Source: Candidatus Gastranaerophilales bacterium
Lineage (GTDB): Bacteria; Cyanobacteriota; Vampirovibrionia; Gastranaerophilales; Gastranaerophilaceae
Assembly: GCA_944322935.1 (NCBI GenBank)
Contig: CALUQO010000003.1
Coordinates: 1 to 64,000, forward strand
Length of the DNA stretch: 64,000 bases
Direction of reading: 5' to 3'
The position numbers and the translations under genes were made by a program. Below are positions 26,070-35,566 of the stretch, piece by piece. Position 1 is the first letter of the stretch. Each line of letters starts with the position of its first letter. The notes below the pieces were generated by a model that saw only the letters and a program-made list of their open reading frames with translations, ran no database searches and had not been told where the DNA came from.

Positions 26070-28574
26070 ATGAACACCGCAAACCAAGCACAACCGTCAA
26101 AAATCCTCGTCAGAGGAGCAAGACTGCATAACCTCAAAAACATAGACGTCGATATACCATTAAACAAAATCGTGGGTATTGCGGGAGTATCAGGCTCCTG
26201 AAAATCATCTCTTGCGCTCGGTGTCTTGTACGCAGAAGGCTCAAGGCGTTATCTTGAAGCGCTTTCCACCTACACAAGGCGCAGAATGACGCAGGCAGCA
26301 AAAGCTCCGGTGGATGAGATTTTGTATGTTCCGGCCGCACTGGCGCTGCATCAGCGTCCCGGAGTGCCGGGGATTCGAAGCACCTTCGGCACGGGAACAG
26401 AACTGCTAAACAGCCTGAGGCTTATGTATTCACGTCTTGCACATCACCGCTGCCCAAACGGTCATTATCTTGAGCCGACTTTGCTGGTTGCAGCAGGCAA
26501 GGAGCTTGTCTGTCCCGATTGCGGCGCTCGTTTTTATGCTCCGTCAGCAGAGGAACTTGCATTCAACAGTCAGGGGGCATGTGAACGCTGCGGCGGAGTT
26601 GGCACAATAAGGACAGTTGACGAGTCTACCCTTGTGCCCGACGAATCCTTGACTATTGACGAGGGAGCAGTTGCGCCGTGGAACTCGCTTATGTGGTCGC
26701 TTATGACGGATGTCTGCCGTGCAATGGGTGTGCGTACGGATGTTCCGTTTAAAGAACTTACAGCAGAAGAACGGGATATTGTTTTCCACGGACCCGCAGA
26801 GAAAAAGCACATTTTCTACAAGGCAAAAAACTCCAATCAGGCTGGCGAAATAGATTTTACATATTTCAATGCGGTTTACACAGTAGAAAATGCGCTTAAA
26901 AAAGTTAAAGACGAATCGGGGATGAAGCGTGTTGAAAAGTTTTTAAAAGAAGATATCTGTCCTCAATGCCACGGAACAAGGCTTTCCGAAGCGGCAAGAG
27001 CTCCGAAATTGAGAAATATTTCACTTGACGCCGCCTGTACAATGACTCTTGCGGAATTGATAAAATGGGTGGACGGAGTGCCGTCTTCTTTACCCGAAAA
27101 GATGCGCCCCATGGCGGAGTCAATCTGCGAGTCTTTTCAGGCAACTGCCAAAAGGCTTATGGATTTGGGACTGGGGTATTTGTCTTTAGACAGGGCGGCT
27201 TCTACGCTTTCAACAGGCGAAAGGCAGAGAATGCAGCTTGCCCGCTCCGTCAGAAACAGAACAACGGGTGTTTTATACGTGCTTGACGAACCTTCTATCG
27301 GGCTTCACCCCGCCAACATTAAAGGTTTGAATGACGTAATGCACGACCTTGTTGCAGACGGAAACTCGGTGATACTGGTTGACCACGATACACAAATTTT
27401 ATCCGAATCGGATTGGGTTATCGAAATGGGCCCTGACTCTGGCGCTGACGGCGGACAGGTCATAAACGAAGGCACAATTAAAGACATAACAGGAAGCAGC
27501 AGTTCAAAAATAGGCCCTTTCCTTGCAGGCACAAAAAATACTCTAATCCGCCCGAGGGGAAAAGACTCAGAAATGTTTAATAACGGAGCAATCGAGATTT
27601 CCACCGCCCAAATTCATACGGTAAAGCCGCTGCGGGTAAGCATTCCCAAAGGCAGGCTTACTGTTGTAACGGGTGTATCGGGTTCGGGCAAAACCACCTT
27701 GATTTTAGAAAGTCTGATTCCCGCACTTGCAAACAAAATTGCGGACAAAAAGCTGCCTGACCACGTTAAAAATATTGAGGCTGAAGGAATAAAGCAGGTA
27801 AAACTCATTGACGCAACCCCGATAGGAATAAACGTCCGCTCAACCGTTGCAACATACGCAAATATCCACGATGAACTAAGAAAAATCTTTGCCAAAACAG
27901 CTGACGCAAAAGAACAAGGGTTAAAAGCCGGAGATTTTTCTTACAACACGGGGAAATTACGCTGCCCGACCTGTGACGGGACAGGCTGCATAAGCCTTGA
28001 TGTTCAGTTTTTACCGGATGTAGAGGTCACATGCCCGGACTGCCGCGGTTCAAGGTACTGCAAGCAGGCTGAAAATATCAAATACAAAACAAAATCAAAC
28101 AAAGAATACTCTTTGCCGGAGCTTATGGCAATGGATGTAAACCACGCACTTGATGCCTGCAAAGACTTGAACCTTGTAAGGCAGCGGCTGCAGGTTTTAA
28201 AAGATTTGGGGCTTGGATATCTTACACTTGGCGAAGCGACGCCGAGTCTTTCCGGCGGAGAAGCGCAAAGATTAAAGCTCGCTTCCGAAATGGGAAGAAA
28301 ACAGGAAGACACCGTATTTGTTTTTGATGAGCCGACAATAGGGTTGCATCCGCTTGATGTACAGTCTTTGCTCGGGGTATTTCAAAGGCTTATTGAAAAC
28401 AATGCCACGGTCATAGTGATTGAGCACGATTTAGACGTAATCAAAAACGCGGACTACATAATCGACATGGGCCCCGGCGGCGGAAATGACGGCGGAACCA
28501 TTGTTGCGGCAGGTACACCTAAAGATATTTGTGCCTGCACACAAAGTGTTACCGGCAAATTTTTAAAATCATAA
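26070..28574 (+). pseudogene. uvrA: uvrA2-like excinuclease ATPase interrupted by TGA in Walker A
   Basis: A full 834-codon UvrA-type frame with tandem ABC ATPase domains and zinc modules (CPNGH..CPDC, CERCGG, CPQCHG, CPTCDG..CPDCRG). It has both signature regions (STGERQRMQLARS and SLSGGEAQRLKLA) and Walker B segments (VLDEPSIGLHP and VFDEPTIGLHP). It lacks the UvrB-binding insert, so it is of the shorter UvrA2 class linked to drug or DNA-damage tolerance. Codon 44 (26199-26201) is TGA where the first Walker A, GVSGSGKSS, needs Gly; GGA to TGA is a single change. No other stop or frameshift occurs in the remaining 790 codons. A downstream restart (for example TTG 26226) would lose the first Walker A. 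Confidence 0.85.
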
Positions 28575-28722
28575 GTTAAGACTCTCTCGTGAACATGTAT
28601 TAACGGAAGACTAAACTGCGCATCGGCTTAGATTTCAGAATGCATTTTTGTTTTACCAATCGGACAAAAATTTTATAATATAACACAATCCATCTTATTG
28701 CCAATTTAGATTTGTACAAATG

Positions 28723-29439
28723 CTATGTCCACTGTTTGGCATAGCGCAAAACATAGTAATTTGTGTCTTTAGAAAGTTCTTGCCTTGCTTTTTGGACAAA
28801 ATCAACAGTTTCATCAAGGCTGCATAACAACATCGCTGTTTTTTCACGGATTGTGTACTCTCTTATTTTTAAGCACTGTTCAATAACGGATTTAAGTTTT
28901 TCGTCACAAGCCGGGCACAATGCATTCAACGCCTCAAGCCCCCAGTACAGATTAAAGAGTTTTTTTGTATACCAGTTGCTGCGTTTGAGTTTTTCAAGCT
29001 CGTCAAAAATAGTATCCAAGCGTTCATAAAGCTTTGTTAAAAAGTATTCTTTGTCCTGCAGTTGCGGAAGAATTTCGACTATAAGCCTGCAAATATTGGG
29101 GTTTATGTCGTTTACCGCTTTTAGCAGGCTGTCATAAGTTTTTTGGTTTTGAAAATATTGTAAATATTCAACAGTTTTAAATAATTCATTTATTTTTTGA
29201 GCGCAGGCCTCTCGTATCAAGCCGTGGTGCCCAGTAAGATGATGAATTAAAATGTCCGCTTCAGCTGCGGAACGAATATCCGCAAGCTTTAAGATACAAA
29301 TTTGTTTTTCGATATTTTTTTCGGGATGTAAATCAGAGTCAATTTCGAGCAGTGCAAAAATTTCGCTGCGCGTATATTCTTTTTCGCAGAGTTCGGCTGC
29401 TTTTTCAATTTCTTTTAAAATTTGAACATCGTCATTCAT
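28723..29439 (-). CDS. All-helical HEAT-repeat-like protein
   Basis: A 238-residue protein of unknown role. The sequence consists of repeated ~30-residue amphipathic helix pairs, resembling HEAT-like repeats (ADILIHHLTGHHGLIREACAQKI; LLKAVNDINPNICRLIVEIL; REYTIREKTAMLLCSL). Such proteins usually bind other proteins. There is no signal peptide in the preferred start at ATG 29439; a longer frame from 29481 adds a hydrophobic lead but has no RBS. It is monocistronic. Confidence 0.6.
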   Translation of the reverse strand: MNDDVQILKEIEKAAELCEKEYTRSEIFALLEIDSDLHPEKNIEKQICILKLADIRSAAEADILIHHLTGHHGLIREACAQKINELFKTVEYLQYFQNQKTYDSLLKAVNDINPNICRLIVEILPQLQDKEYFLTKLYERLDTIFDELEKLKRSNWYTKKLFNLYWGLEALNALCPACDEKLKSVIEQCLKIREYTIREKTAMLLCSLDETVDFVQKARQELSKDTNYYVLRYAKQWT

Positions 29440-29556
29440 AGTCAACAATATAACATAAGCGGACATTAAAAAAAGCGTCACACCCCTATAAAATTCATGA
29501 TGATAACAGCAGAAGTTTGCAGTGAATTTACAAAATAAAAAGAGAGGGAAAAAACC

Positions 29557-29724
29557 GTGAGAGAAATTGTTGATTTAATGAAAGAATTACTTTTGATAAA
29601 ACCTGAAACACAAGGAGATATCGGGCTATGCGGGCTAAAGCGCTCGTATATTCAAGATGCCAAAAGAAGCAAGAAAAAAATAAAAAAAGAAGTAAGTCTG
29701 TCAGAGCTTATGCGCCGACGCTAG
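29557..29724 (+). CDS. Small basic protein (55 aa), GTG start
   Basis: A short frame with GTG start and a strong GAGAGGG ribosome-binding site 8 nt upstream. The product begins MREIVDLMKELLLI and ends with a Lys/Arg-rich helix (KRSKKKIKKE ... LMRRR). It has a CGL segment mid-way. Codon use is like its neighbours. I know no family for it. It might be a small nucleic-acid-binding or regulatory protein. It lies upstream of, and separate from, the hydrogenase promoter. Confidence 0.5.
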   Translation: MREIVDLMKELLLIKPETQGDIGLCGLKRSYIQDAKRSKKKIKKEVSLSELMRRR

Positions 29725-29800
29725 ACGTATACATATTACGTAACCCGACAGCATATAACGCGCAAATCCGGCCTCCTGAATAAGCTCCTATATAAATTGC

Positions 29801-29829
29801 TTGAAAAAATAGTGACTTTACGGTATTAT
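29801..29829 (+). promoter_or_regulatory. Sigma-70-type promoter of the hydrogenase operon
   Basis: TTGAAA (29801-29806), a 17-bp spacer, and TATTAT (29824-29829). This implies a leader of about 85 nt before the hndA start at 29921. Confidence 0.65.
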
Positions 29830-29920
29830 ATTGTCTGTAATAGTGATTTAATTCACGATTGATGGTCTTTTGACTGTTAGTAAGGGTAAAAATAGACAAA
29901 CTTGTGTAAAGGAGATTTTA

Positions 29921-30421
29921 ATGAGCCCACAGACTCACACGGGACTTGATTATTCAAAAGTTGATGAAATCCTGTCAGCTTACGGATACGAAAAGTCAAA
30001 TTTGATTGCAATTTTGCAAAAAGTTCAGGAAGTTTTCCGCTATCTGCCGTTAGATGCAATGACATATATCGGTACAAAAATAGAAGGACTTTCACCTGCT
30101 ACAGTATATGGCGTTGCCACATTCTACGCACAATTCAGCCTTGAACCGAAAGGCAAATACGAAATTAAAGTATGCGACGGTACAGCTTGTCACGTTAGAG
30201 GCTCTATGCCTGTATTGAACGCTGTTTATCAGTGCTTGAACTTAAAAGACGGAGTGTACACATCAGAAGACGGCTTGTTCTCTGTAGAAACGGTAAGCTG
30301 TCTCGGTGCATGCGGTCTTGCTCCGGTAGTTGTTGTTAACGGTAAGGTTTACCCGCAAATGACAGCTGACGCAATAAAAATAGTTATAGCTACCATTATG
30401 AACGAAGAAGAGGGCAAGTAG
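29921..30421 (+). CDS. hndA: NADH/NADP-linked hydrogenase small subunit (HndA/NuoE-like)
   Basis: A 166-residue [2Fe-2S] thioredoxin-like subunit of a multimeric [FeFe] hydrogenase. Cys ligands appear in VCDGTACHV and VSCLGACGLAP, the NuoE/HndA spacing, and an N-terminal helical region (VDEILSAYGYEKSNLIAILQKVQEVF) is typical. ATG 29921 follows GGAGATTTTA; a longer in-frame start at 29870 lacks an RBS. It is the first gene of hndA-hndC-hndD, 1 nt before hndC. It passes electrons between NAD(P)H and the hydrogenase. Confidence 0.93.
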   Translation: MSPQTHTGLDYSKVDEILSAYGYEKSNLIAILQKVQEVFRYLPLDAMTYIGTKIEGLSPATVYGVATFYAQFSLEPKGKYEIKVCDGTACHVRGSMPVLNAVYQCLNLKDGVYTSEDGLFSVETVSCLGACGLAPVVVVNGKVYPQMTADAIKIVIATIMNEEEGK

Positions 30422-30422
30422 T

Positions 30423-32279
30423 ATGACAGCAACATTAATAAATATAAAAGCGGAACAGGAAAAAGTTAAAGAGGCAATCAAGGCACAGGGCTTAAGGGTA
30501 CTTGTTTGTGCAGGTACAGGCTGTGTTGCCAACGGCTCGTTAAAAGTTATAGAAAAATTTAAAGAACTCGGCGCTGATGTCAGACCGATGACTCATCAGG
30601 ATAAAGTTACAATCGTTCCCACAGGCTGTCACGGCTTTTGCGAACAGGGCGTTCTCGTTGTAATTCCTGACTTGGATATTACCTATGTTAAAGTTCACGT
30701 TGAAGATGTTGAAGAAATCGTTGAAAGCCACATCAAAAACGGCAAGCCGGTTGAAAGACTTCTTTATGTTGACCCTAAAACAAATGAACATGTTTTCAAA
30801 AACGAGAAAATCAACTTCTACGCAAAACAAACAAGAACAACTCTTGCTAACTGCGGCGAAATTAATGCGGAATCTCTTGATGAAGCACTTTCAGTAGGAG
30901 CATATCAGGCATTGCATAAGGTGCTTGAAAAAGGTGATTCGCAATGGGTCATTGACGAAATTACAAAATCAGGCTTAAGAGGAAGAGGCGGCGGCGGCTT
31001 CCCTACCGGTTTAAAATGGAAATTCACTGCAGCAAACCGCGGCGGAAAAAGCTATGTTGTCTGCAACGGTGATGAAGGTGACCCCGGCGCATTTATGGAC
31101 AGAAGCGTTATGGAAGGCGACCCGCACAAACTATTAGAAGGTATGGCTATTGCCGGTTTTGCCATCGGTGCGGATGAAGCATATATCTATGTAAGAGCCG
31201 AATACCCTCTGGCTATCCACCGTTTGAGAGTAGCTATTGCCGAAGCCGAAAAAAGAGGATATCTTGGCAATAATATTATGGGTAGTGATTTTAACTTCAC
31301 AATCCACATCAAAGAAGGTGCAGGCGCATTTGTTTGCGGTGAAGAAACTGCTCTTATTGCATCTATCGAAGGCGAAAGAGGTATGCCCAGACCAAAACCG
31401 CCGTTCCCTGCCAACAAAGGTTTGTTTGGCAGACCTACTTTGATTAACAACGTTGAAACTCTTGCCAACGTTGCTCCGATTATCCTTAAAGGCGCTGACT
31501 GGTTCAGCTCAATGGGTACGGAAAAATCCAAAGGTACAAAAACTTTCGCACTTACCGGCGAAGTTAACAACACCGGTCTTATCGAAGTTCCGATGGGAAC
31601 GACCTTAAGAGAAATCGTTTTTGACATAGGCGGCGGAATCCGTGGCGGCAAAAAATTCAAAGCCGTACAAATCGGCGGTCCGTCAGGCGGTTGTTTAACC
31701 GAAGAACACCTTGATTTGCCTATGGATTACGACAACCTTATCGCAGCAGGTGCAATGGTAGGTTCAGGCGGTCTGGTTGTTATGAACGAAGACACCTGTA
31801 TCGTTGAGGTGGCAAGGTTCTTTATGAACTTTACCCAGAACGAATCCTGCGGCAAATGCGTTCCCTGCCGTGAAGGTACAAAAAATATGTTGAAAATCTT
31901 GGAAAGAATAGTTAAAGGCAAAGGCGAAATGAAAGACCTTGATACTCTTGAAGAACTTGCCGTTGCCGTAAAAGACGGCTCGTTGTGCGGACTCGGAAAA
32001 ACCGCTCCGAACCCTGTTCTTTCTACATTAAAATACTTTAGAGACGAGTACATCGCTCACATTAAAGACAAGAGATGTCCTGCAGGTGTTTGCGAGGCAA
32101 TGAAAACAATACATATTGTTGAAGAACTTTGCAAAGGCTGTACAAAATGTGCAAGAAATTGCCCTGTCGGTGCAATCGAAGGTACTGTACGCAACCCGCA
32201 CCACATTGACCAGTCTAAATGTATCAAATGCGGTGCCTGCCTGAATGCTTGTCCGTTCAAGGCGATTAAGCAAAATTAA
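30423..32279 (+). CDS. hndC: Hydrogenase NuoF-like flavin subunit (HndC/HydB)
   Basis: A 618-residue electron-bifurcating-type flavoprotein. Residues ~1-115 hold a thioredoxin-like [2Fe-2S] domain (CAGTGC ... TGCHGFCEQG), the job of a separate HndB in some operons. The NuoF core has the FMN/NADH site GLRGRGGGGFPTG, NGDEGDPGA and GEETALI, and the ESCGKCVPCREG [4Fe-4S] site. The C-terminus adds a two-cluster ferredoxin domain (CKGCTKCARNCP and CIKCGACLNACP). This architecture is that of HydB/HndC, which couples NAD(H), ferredoxin and hydrogen. Confidence 0.94.
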   Translation: MTATLINIKAEQEKVKEAIKAQGLRVLVCAGTGCVANGSLKVIEKFKELGADVRPMTHQDKVTIVPTGCHGFCEQGVLVVIPDLDITYVKVHVEDVEEIVESHIKNGKPVERLLYVDPKTNEHVFKNEKINFYAKQTRTTLANCGEINAESLDEALSVGAYQALHKVLEKGDSQWVIDEITKSGLRGRGGGGFPTGLKWKFTAANRGGKSYVVCNGDEGDPGAFMDRSVMEGDPHKLLEGMAIAGFAIGADEAYIYVRAEYPLAIHRLRVAIAEAEKRGYLGNNIMGSDFNFTIHIKEGAGAFVCGEETALIASIEGERGMPRPKPPFPANKGLFGRPTLINNVETLANVAPIILKGADWFSSMGTEKSKGTKTFALTGEVNNTGLIEVPMGTTLREIVFDIGGGIRGGKKFKAVQIGGPSGGCLTEEHLDLPMDYDNLIAAGAMVGSGGLVVMNEDTCIVEVARFFMNFTQNESCGKCVPCREGTKNMLKILERIVKGKGEMKDLDTLEELAVAVKDGSLCGLGKTAPNPVLSTLKYFRDEYIAHIKDKRCPAGVCEAMKTIHIVEELCKGCTKCARNCPVGAIEGTVRNPHHIDQSKCIKCGACLNACPFKAIKQN

Positions 32280-32368
32280 GGGTGTAACCGTCATAAACCG
32301 CCGTTAAAAATCGGTACAATCCGATTAAATATACGGGCGGATTAGTCAGAAGAAAAAAGGAAATAAAT

Positions 32369-34153
32369 ATGAGCGATAAAAAAACACTTATAATCAACGG
32401 AAAAGAGGTAGAGTTCACTGATGAACCTAACCTTCTTGAAGTAATCAGAAAAGCAGGTTTCAACGTACCGACTTTCTGTTATCGTCCCGACTTAACGCAG
32501 TACGGCGCTTGCAGAATGTGCGTGGTAGAGGTTGAATACCCTAACGGAAGAGTCTTGATTAACTCCTCCTGCACAATGCCGCCCGAAGCCGGTATTAAGG
32601 TAAAAACAAATACCGAACGTACAAGAAGAATCAGAAAAACCGTTCTTGAGCTTTTGTTGGCTAACCACGACAGAGAATGCACCACCTGCGACAAATCAGG
32701 AAAATGTGAACTCCAGCAGTACGCAGAAGAATACGGAATCAAAGATGTTTCAAAATACGTGATGAAACGCAAAGAAGATTTTCTTCCAATCGATGATTCC
32801 AACCCGTCAATCGTTCGTGACCCGAATAAATGTATCCTTTGCGGCGCCTGCGTAAGAGCATGCAGCGAGTTTCAGGGACATTCAGTGCTTGGATTTGCAA
32901 ACAGAGGTTCAAAAACCGTAGTTCAGCCGCTTGCAGGCAAGCCGCTCGCAAAAGTTGACTGCGTGTACTGCGGACAGTGTCAGGCTGTTTGCCCGACAGG
33001 TGCATTAACGATTAAAAACGAAGTTAACGATGCTTGGAATTTAATTACTGACCCGCAAAAGAAAGTTCTAGCCCAGATTGCACCGTCAGTGCGTGTTGCA
33101 ATAGGTGAAGAGTTCGGGCTTGAACCGGGGGAAAACACAATAGGGCTTGTTAACGCTGCATTAAAAGAAATCGGTTTTGACCTTGTGTTCGATACAAACT
33201 TCTCAGCTGACCTTACAATTATGGAAGAAGCTCACGAGTTTGTGGAAAGAATAAGCAAGGGCGAAAACTTGCCGCTGTTTACCTCCTGCTGTCCTGCTTG
33301 GGTAAGATATTTGGAATTGCAACATCCTGATATGCTTAATCACTTATCAAGCTGTAAATCACCTCAGGGGATGCTTTCACCGGTGTTAAGAACACTTGTT
33401 CCAAAATATTTTGAAGGTTTTAGCGAAGAAAACATAAATATCGTTTCAATAATGCCTTGTACTGCCAAAAAAGCTGAGGCAAAACGTTCCCAATTAAGCC
33501 GTGACGGCAAATACGAAACAGATATTGTTCTAACAACGCAAGAACTTGCAAAAATGATTAAAAGTGCAGGTATCGACTTTAAGACACTTGAACCGGTCGA
33601 AGGCGATTCTCCGTTTGCACTGTATTCAGGAGCAGGCACAATCTTTGGTGCATCAGGCGGTGTTGCCGAAGCTGCAGTGCGTACCGCTTATGAATTTGTA
33701 ACCGGTGAACCTTTGTCAGACCTTGATATCAAAGGTATGAGAGGTGTTGATAAAAACCACAGATGCAAAGAGGTTGAACTCGATATCAAAGGTACAAAAG
33801 TTAAGGTAAGAGTAGTTTCTACTTTAAAAGAAGCAGAAAAATCTTTGCAGGAAATCAAAAACTGCACAGCAGACTTCCACATGCTCGAAGTTATGGCCTG
33901 CCCCGGCGGCTGTATCAACGGCGGAGGTCAGCCAAGAAGCTGTGATGACACTCATATCAAAGAAAAAAGAGCTGCCGGTCTCTATAAAGAAGACACAGAG
34001 CTTACCTACAGACGCTCTAACGATAACCCTGATATTAAAAAACTTTATCAGGAATATCTTGAAGCTCCCGGTTCGCACAAGGCTCATGAACTGTTGCATA
34101 CGGTGTATGAGGACAAGTTCAAAGGCTCTTACAAAGATGTGGTAAAAGCTTAA
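32369..34153 (+). CDS. hndD: [FeFe] hydrogenase catalytic subunit (HndD/HydA)
   Basis: A 594-residue hydrogenase carrying the H-cluster. The order is an N-terminal [2Fe-2S] domain (CYRPDLTQYGACRMC), a His-Cys3 cluster region (HDRECTTCDKSGKCEL), and two [4Fe-4S] ferredoxin motifs (CILCGACVRAC, CVYCGQCQAVCP). The H-cluster motifs are L1 TSCCPAW, L2 MPCTAKKAE and L3 MACPGGCINGGGQP. It has the modular layout of group A trimeric enzymes that make or use H2 with NADH plus ferredoxin. Maturases HydEFG are not in this window. A strong terminator follows. Confidence 0.96.
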   Translation: MSDKKTLIINGKEVEFTDEPNLLEVIRKAGFNVPTFCYRPDLTQYGACRMCVVEVEYPNGRVLINSSCTMPPEAGIKVKTNTERTRRIRKTVLELLLANHDRECTTCDKSGKCELQQYAEEYGIKDVSKYVMKRKEDFLPIDDSNPSIVRDPNKCILCGACVRACSEFQGHSVLGFANRGSKTVVQPLAGKPLAKVDCVYCGQCQAVCPTGALTIKNEVNDAWNLITDPQKKVLAQIAPSVRVAIGEEFGLEPGENTIGLVNAALKEIGFDLVFDTNFSADLTIMEEAHEFVERISKGENLPLFTSCCPAWVRYLELQHPDMLNHLSSCKSPQGMLSPVLRTLVPKYFEGFSEENINIVSIMPCTAKKAEAKRSQLSRDGKYETDIVLTTQELAKMIKSAGIDFKTLEPVEGDSPFALYSGAGTIFGASGGVAEAAVRTAYEFVTGEPLSDLDIKGMRGVDKNHRCKEVELDIKGTKVKVRVVSTLKEAEKSLQEIKNCTADFHMLEVMACPGGCINGGGQPRSCDDTHIKEKRAAGLYKEDTELTYRRSNDNPDIKKLYQEYLEAPGSHKAHELLHTVYEDKFKGSYKDVVKA

Positions 34154-34172
34154 CGAGAAACATAAAATCAAT

Positions 34173-34206
34173 AAAAAGGCCCTGTTAAATCGAACAGGGC
34201 CTTTTT
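34173..34206 (+). terminator. Intrinsic terminator of the hydrogenase operon
   Basis: A perfect 14-bp stem, AAAAAGGCCCTGTT / AACAGGGCCTTTTT, with a short loop. Confidence 0.92.
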
Positions 34207-34289
34207 GGTTTGGCTACTTACTTAATTGCATAAAATTTAGTTTCATTATAAAATTATATAATACAAACTTAAAATTTTAATAAACAAAT

Positions 34290-34406
34290 TTTCTAGGGTT
34301 CCGTGCAGATTTTTGTTTGCGGTCAGGTCCGAGAGAAAATTCGCAAATTTTTAATTTGTGTACACGGAGGGACAAAAGCCCGGGAGATATAAAAATCTCT
34401 CGGGCT
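34290..34406 (+). ncRNA. Guanidine-I (ykkC) riboswitch
   Basis: The conserved guanidine-I aptamer blocks appear in order: CTAGGGTTCCG (34293-34303), GGTCAGGTCCGAGAG (34321-34335), ACACGGAGGGACAAAAGCCC (34362-34381), then CGGGAGA. The 3' aptamer strand can also pair with a downstream segment (34377-34406, AGCCCGGGAGAT / ATCTCTCGGGCT), giving a switch hairpin. The run after it is not U-rich, so control may be translational or through a second hairpin near 34438-34475. A TATAAT at 34257-34262 could be the -10. It precedes a Gdx exporter, its classic target. Confidence 0.92.
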
Positions 34407-34518
34407 GAATTGTATGCATTGACAAAGCATTTGCACGAGGGGAAAATTTACTGATTCGACAGCCCTGCCCCTCTATGGCTTATCTTAAAAAACATCAAAT
34501 ACCGAAAGGAGAATAAAA

Positions 34519-34836
34519 ATGCATTGGTTTTATTTATTAGTCGCAGGATTGTTTGAAATAAGCTGGGCAGTGGGGCTTAAGTTTTCACACGGCTTTACTC
34601 AAATTGTACCGTCAGTTTTAACTGTTATCGGAATGATAGCAAGCTTTTACTTTCTTGCACTCGCGCTTAAAAACCTGCCTCTGGGCACGGCTTATGCAAT
34701 CTGGACGGGCATAGGCACAATAGGAACCGTTATTTTCGGGATTATACTTTTTAAAGAACCCGTGAGCGCAATGAGGCTGTTTTGCATAGCCCTTATTGTT
34801 TGCGGAATCACGGGTTTGAAACTTTTAACAAACTAA
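34519..34836 (+). CDS. gdx: Guanidinium exporter, SMR family
   Basis: A 105-residue four-helix small multidrug resistance protein of the Gdx/SugE branch. It exports guanidinium in exchange for protons as a dual-topology dimer in the inner membrane. The essential Glu lies in AGLFEISWAVGLK, and the LPLGTAYAIWTGIG segment marks the Gdx group as opposed to EmrE-type drug pumps. The guanidine-I riboswitch just upstream supports the assignment. AAAGGAG precedes the start and a terminator follows, so it is a single-gene unit switched on by guanidine. Confidence 0.95.
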   Translation: MHWFYLLVAGLFEISWAVGLKFSHGFTQIVPSVLTVIGMIASFYFLALALKNLPLGTAYAIWTGIGTIGTVIFGIILFKEPVSAMRLFCIALIVCGITGLKLLTN

Positions 34837-34843
34837 AAAAAAC

Positions 34844-34874
34844 AACCGGCTTGTATTACAGCCGGTTAATTTTT
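34844..34874 (+). terminator. Intrinsic terminator after gdx
   Basis: Stem AACCGGC / GCCGGTT with a 10-nt loop, then a T-rich run. Confidence 0.85.
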
Positions 34875-34893
34875 ATAGCATAACGAAAACGAC

Positions 34894-35514
34894 TTATTTG
34901 CCAAAAATCTTTTCTTTTATACACTGCAATTCATTTATTGAATTTTCCAATAGTGTTTGGTTAATTTTGTGCAGATTGTCTTTTATGCCGGAAACTATTG
35001 TTGGGCTCTTGGGGTCGATTGATTGAATATTTTTTATAAACGGGTTTATTTTCTCCAATTCATGTTTAGATAAAATCGTCCCGTCAATTTTCTCATTTGT
35101 TCTGTCTTCCGTAAACCTCAAAAGAGCATCCTCTGCACATTCTTTATTAAAGGCAAATTCATCAAAATCGGAATAAATCTCTTTAGCAATTTCATATTCA
35201 TCTTTAAGAAGATTATCTACATAATTATCCATAACGAGTTTTCCATTAACAAAAACATCTGTGCCCAAAGGAGTATTATAGCCAAATCCAGTTTTTTCAT
35301 GAGCGTCAATTTTAACAGTATCATTTTTTCCGTCATTCAAAATAGAATTCAGCGCAATGATTACCCCACTTCCGTAGTTAGCGTTTTCTGCCTGCAATAC
35401 ATTTAAGGCAGCATTATCGATTATATTTTTTACATGTTCTGTCGGAACGATACGGGATTTAAAGTTTATTGGATGATTTTCACTCAGGTTTTTAGATACA
35501 GGATTTATTACCAT
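34894..35514 (-). CDS. Unknown protein with N-terminal MVIN..VS / INFKS signature
   Basis: A 206-residue protein of no recognised family. It starts MVINPVS and has I-N-F-K-S at residues 16-20, matching the two-box signature. The body is soluble and acidic (DNYVDNLLKDEYEIAKEIYSDFDEFAFNKE), with helical repeats at the C-terminus. There is no signal peptide or membrane helix. AGAGAGG precedes ATG 35514. A second signature protein, also on the minus strand, lies 52 nt upstream, so they may be co-transcribed and functionally linked. Confidence 0.62.
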   Translation of the reverse strand: MVINPVSKNLSENHPINFKSRIVPTEHVKNIIDNAALNVLQAENANYGSGVIIALNSILNDGKNDTVKIDAHEKTGFGYNTPLGTDVFVNGKLVMDNYVDNLLKDEYEIAKEIYSDFDEFAFNKECAEDALLRFTEDRTNEKIDGTILSKHELEKINPFIKNIQSIDPKSPTIVSGIKDNLHKINQTLLENSINELQCIKEKIFGK

Positions 35515-35566
35515 AACATTTACCTCTCTATACAGAATGTTTTTATATTATAAATCATAAAAAATT

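Noticed and set aside
26199-26201. UGA read as glycine (code 25) or as selenocysteine in the uvrA-like gene
   Set aside because: TGA ends dnaA and forms ATGA overlaps in the glf-galE operon, so it is a stop here. No other in-frame TGA occurs in the gene, and a Walker A glycine is not a selenocysteine position.
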